Source of the DNA: Polycladomyces zharkentensis
GTDB taxonomy: Bacteria > Bacillota > Bacilli > Thermoactinomycetales > JIR-001
Assembly: GCF_016938855.1 (NCBI RefSeq)
Contig: NZ_JAFHAP010000005.1
Coordinates: 62,001 to 126,000, forward strand
Length of the DNA: 64,000 nt
Direction of reading: 5' to 3'
The position numbers and the translations under genes were made by a program. A model generated the notes under the pieces. That model was not told where the DNA came from, made no database searches, and saw nothing but the letters and a program-made list of their open reading frames with translations. Positions 62,260-64,000 of the stretch are shown one piece after another (position 1 is the stretch's first letter; each line of letters begins with the position of its first letter).

Positions 62260-62570
62260 TGAACAAAGAACATTTATCAAAGAAGACTTTCCCTTGGGCG
62301 CATGTCATCGGTTATGTCGGATCCATTGTGCTGACGGTTTTGGCGCTGTGGTTCACTGTGAAAGCTCCCTTGTCCCAAGGGAGCATCATTACCATCTTAT
62401 TGGCACTGGCCGTCCTTCAGATCCTGATACAATTGATCTTCTTTATGCATATCACAGAAAGCCGCGGTCCGGCTTATCATTCCATTGCGATCGCACTCGG
62501 GTTTTTGTTCACGTTTGCCGTTGTTGCCGGATCGTTATGGGTCATGTCTTTTAATTCCCAGGTTCAATGA
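62256..62570 (+). CDS. qoxD: Quinol oxidase subunit IV
   Basis: This 104-residue protein has three membrane helices (HVIGYVGSIVLTVLALWFTV, ITILLALAVLQILIQLIFFMHI and IALGFLFTFAVVAGSLWVM), the layout of CyoD/QoxD. The QLIFFMHITES stretch is typical. It overlaps the qoxC stop by four bases; an alternative ATG at 62259 is equally plausible. It stabilises the oxidase. Confidence 0.92.
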   Translation: MMNKEHLSKKTFPWAHVIGYVGSIVLTVLALWFTVKAPLSQGSIITILLALAVLQILIQLIFFMHITESRGPAYHSIAIALGFLFTFAVVAGSLWVMSFNSQVQ

Positions 62571-62592
62571 TCTCCAGTGAGGAGTGGGAAAG

Positions 62593-63531
62593 ATGTCGGC
62601 TCCGTTGTTGGATTCTGTTCAATCACCGCCACGCACCTTTTTGATGGCGATGAAAAAATGCAAAGCATACCTTACGCTCACCAAACTGCGAATCGTGATC
62701 TTCATGATTTTTACGGCGATCTGCGCAGCAATCGTTGCCAAAGGAGAATTGCCCGATGTTTGGACAATGGCCGCAATGGCGATCGGTCTGGTTCTGTCCG
62801 CCGCAGGGGCGTCGGCGATTAACATGTGGTACGACCGTGACATCGACGAAATCATGAAGCGAACGATGGGGCGACCGCTTCCGACCGGGCAGCTACGGCC
62901 GCAATTTGCTCTGCTCTTCGGTATCGGATTGGAACTGTTGTCCGTGATTTGGCTATGGGTGTTTGTTAACGGTCTTACGTCGATATTGTCTCTTGTCGGT
63001 TTTTTGTATTACACCGTGATTTACACCATGTGGCTGAAAAGAAAAACACCGCAAAATATTGTGATAGGGGGTGGGGCTGGGGCCATTCCGCCCATGATAG
63101 GCTGGTCGGCAGTCACAGGGAATATTGGCTGGCCGGCCGTCATCATGTTCGCGATCATCTTCTTTTGGACCCCTCCCCATTTCTGGCCGCTGGCGATCGT
63201 GAAAAATGACGAATATGTACGTGCAGGCGTTCCGATGATGCCGGCCGTTCGGGGGCCCAGAAACACGAAAAGACAGTGCCTGTTTTACACTTTCGTTCTT
63301 TTGCTCACTACTTTCAGTCTGTATTTTACCGGTGCTGTAGGCGGTTTGTATTTGGCAGCAGCGATCATATCCGGCTTGGCATTTTTGTTCTTTCACATAC
63401 GCATGTGGTATGAACCGGATGATCGCACCGTGTGGGCGAAACGAACATTTTTCGCTTCACTGTTTTACTTGATGGTTTTGTTTGCCTCTATGGCGATTGA
63501 TTCACTGCTTTCGTTCTTCGTTTTCTCCTGA
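62593..63531 (+). CDS. ctaB: Protoheme IX farnesyltransferase (heme O synthase)
   Basis: This 312-residue UbiA-family enzyme with about nine helices adds a farnesyl group to heme B. The Asp-rich motif NMWYDRDIDEIMKRT and the second site YTMWLKRKTPQNIVIGG are seen, followed by FFWTPPHFWPLAI. The ATG at 62593 follows GAGGAG. Directly after the quinol oxidase genes and before ctaA, it makes the heme O precursor of heme A. Confidence 0.95.
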   Translation: MSAPLLDSVQSPPRTFLMAMKKCKAYLTLTKLRIVIFMIFTAICAAIVAKGELPDVWTMAAMAIGLVLSAAGASAINMWYDRDIDEIMKRTMGRPLPTGQLRPQFALLFGIGLELLSVIWLWVFVNGLTSILSLVGFLYYTVIYTMWLKRKTPQNIVIGGGAGAIPPMIGWSAVTGNIGWPAVIMFAIIFFWTPPHFWPLAIVKNDEYVRAGVPMMPAVRGPRNTKRQCLFYTFVLLLTTFSLYFTGAVGGLYLAAAIISGLAFLFFHIRMWYEPDDRTVWAKRTFFASLFYLMVLFASMAIDSLLSFFVFS

Positions 63532-63550
63532 AAAGGGGGGCTGTTAAGGT

Positions 63551-64000
63551 ATGATAAAATCTGGTGAGAAACCAACCAACCTCTTTCCATTGGCGCTCGT
63601 CACCCTTGTTGGGTTGTTTTTGGTCAATATCTTGGGCTTTATTGACACCCAAACCGGTTCAGAGCTAGGATGTGGGAGAGACTGGCCGTTTTGTAAAGGG
63701 GGGATCATTCCTGCCGAGTGGGATTTTCATACGGCTATTGAGTTTATTCATCGATTGATTGTGGTCATTGATCTCGTTCTCTTGGTCTTCCTGACTGTAG
63801 CCACATGGAAACGATACCGAACAAGAAAAGAGATCCGGGTTCTAATGGGGATCTGTTTTGCTGGCTTTGTTGGGGAAGCTGCTCTGGGAGCGATGACTGT
63901 TTTATTTGATAATCCCCCTTCAGTGCTAGCCCTTCATATGGGATTGTCACTCGTCTCATTTAGCGCTTTGTATTTGTGGACGGCCATCCTTCGACAGATC
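63551..64000 (+). CDS. ctaA: Heme A synthase, 3' end outside window
   Basis: The frame from the ATG at 63551 stays open to the window end (150 codons). It contains the Cys pair ELGCGRDWPFCKG of Bacillus-type CtaA, the EFIHR motif (Glu and His heme ligand of the first half) and LALHMGLSL in helix 4. CtaA oxidises heme O to heme A. An AAAGGGGGG site lies 10 bases upstream. Its presence means the oxidase is probably of aa3 type. I found it by reading the frame directly because the gene is cut by the window edge. Confidence 0.93.
   Translation, partial: MIKSGEKPTNLFPLALVTLVGLFLVNILGFIDTQTGSELGCGRDWPFCKGGIIPAEWDFHTAIEFIHRLIVVIDLVLLVFLTVATWKRYRTRKEIRVLMGICFAGFVGEAALGAMTVLFDNPPSVLALHMGLSLVSFSALYLWTAILRQI

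Overview
The window reads as chromosomal DNA of a moderately GC-rich, endospore-forming member of Bacilli. Spore genes (an alpha/beta-type SASP, CwlJ, GerQ, a SleB-type hydrolase), Bacillus-type riboswitches (c-di-AMP, two SAM-I) and Bacillus-like small proteins (YtoQ, YqgQ, DUF3906) support this. A Thermoactinomycetaceae-like genus is my best guess, but that is inference only.

Positions 1-39.5 kb are dense, mostly intact housekeeping and accessory metabolism. In order: the end of a cell-wall-binding protein, a HAD phosphatase, sodA, a c-di-AMP-riboswitch-controlled cell wall hydrolase, azoR with an operator, a SASP, a UgtP-like glycosyltransferase, a FAH-family enzyme, SAM-riboswitch-controlled hom, rlmD, a lipoprotein, mntH, rnz, an ASCH protein, an M32 carboxypeptidase, an amidohydrolase, cwlJ-gerQ and ytoQ. 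A SAM-riboswitch-controlled sulfate assimilation operon follows (sulfite reductase, DUF3906, cysH, TauE-type permease, sat), then a TPR regulator, the padR/padC pair around a palindromic operator, a trypsin-like protease, speE, BirA-box bioY, yqgQ, an APC permease, leuCD, a DUF3153 lipoprotein and cobT. Several intergenic repeats occur: a MITE-like family of about 230 bp, a REP/BIME-like palindrome family and a shorter shared block.

Positions 39.5-58.4 kb look like a lower-GC accessory region for oxygen limitation and nitric oxide stress: ldh-lctP, hpf, hcp, two hemerythrins, a cupin, a Crp/Fnr regulator, two alcohol dehydrogenases and an aldo/keto reductase. It is also a graveyard. The cytochrome bd operon survives as a frameshifted cydD, the start of cydC fused to the end of cydB, and no cydA. 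The quinol-dependent NO reductase gene carries one nonsense codon and two frameshifts. Two inverted remnants of an IS200/IS605-type tnpB end, each with a conserved right-end RNA, bracket ldh-lctP-cyd-hpf-hcp.

Positions 58.5-64 kb hold an intact heme-copper quinol oxidase operon (qoxABCD) followed by ctaB and the start of ctaA, so a heme A (aa3-type) enzyme is likely.

The most notable signal is a Crp/Fnr-type operator (TGTGA-N6-TCACA or one mismatch) that appears six times. Each time it is centred 41.5 bp upstream of the start point predicted from a -10-like hexamer: before hpf, before the first hemerythrin, twice before adhP and twice before qoxA. Most copies lie in a repeated promoter module of about 130 bp. 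The copy before adhP still carries a decayed beginning of qoxA, which suggests promoter duplication and capture. The Crp/Fnr protein encoded in the same region lacks a visible iron-sulfur cysteine cluster, so its signal may not be oxygen through an Fe-S centre.
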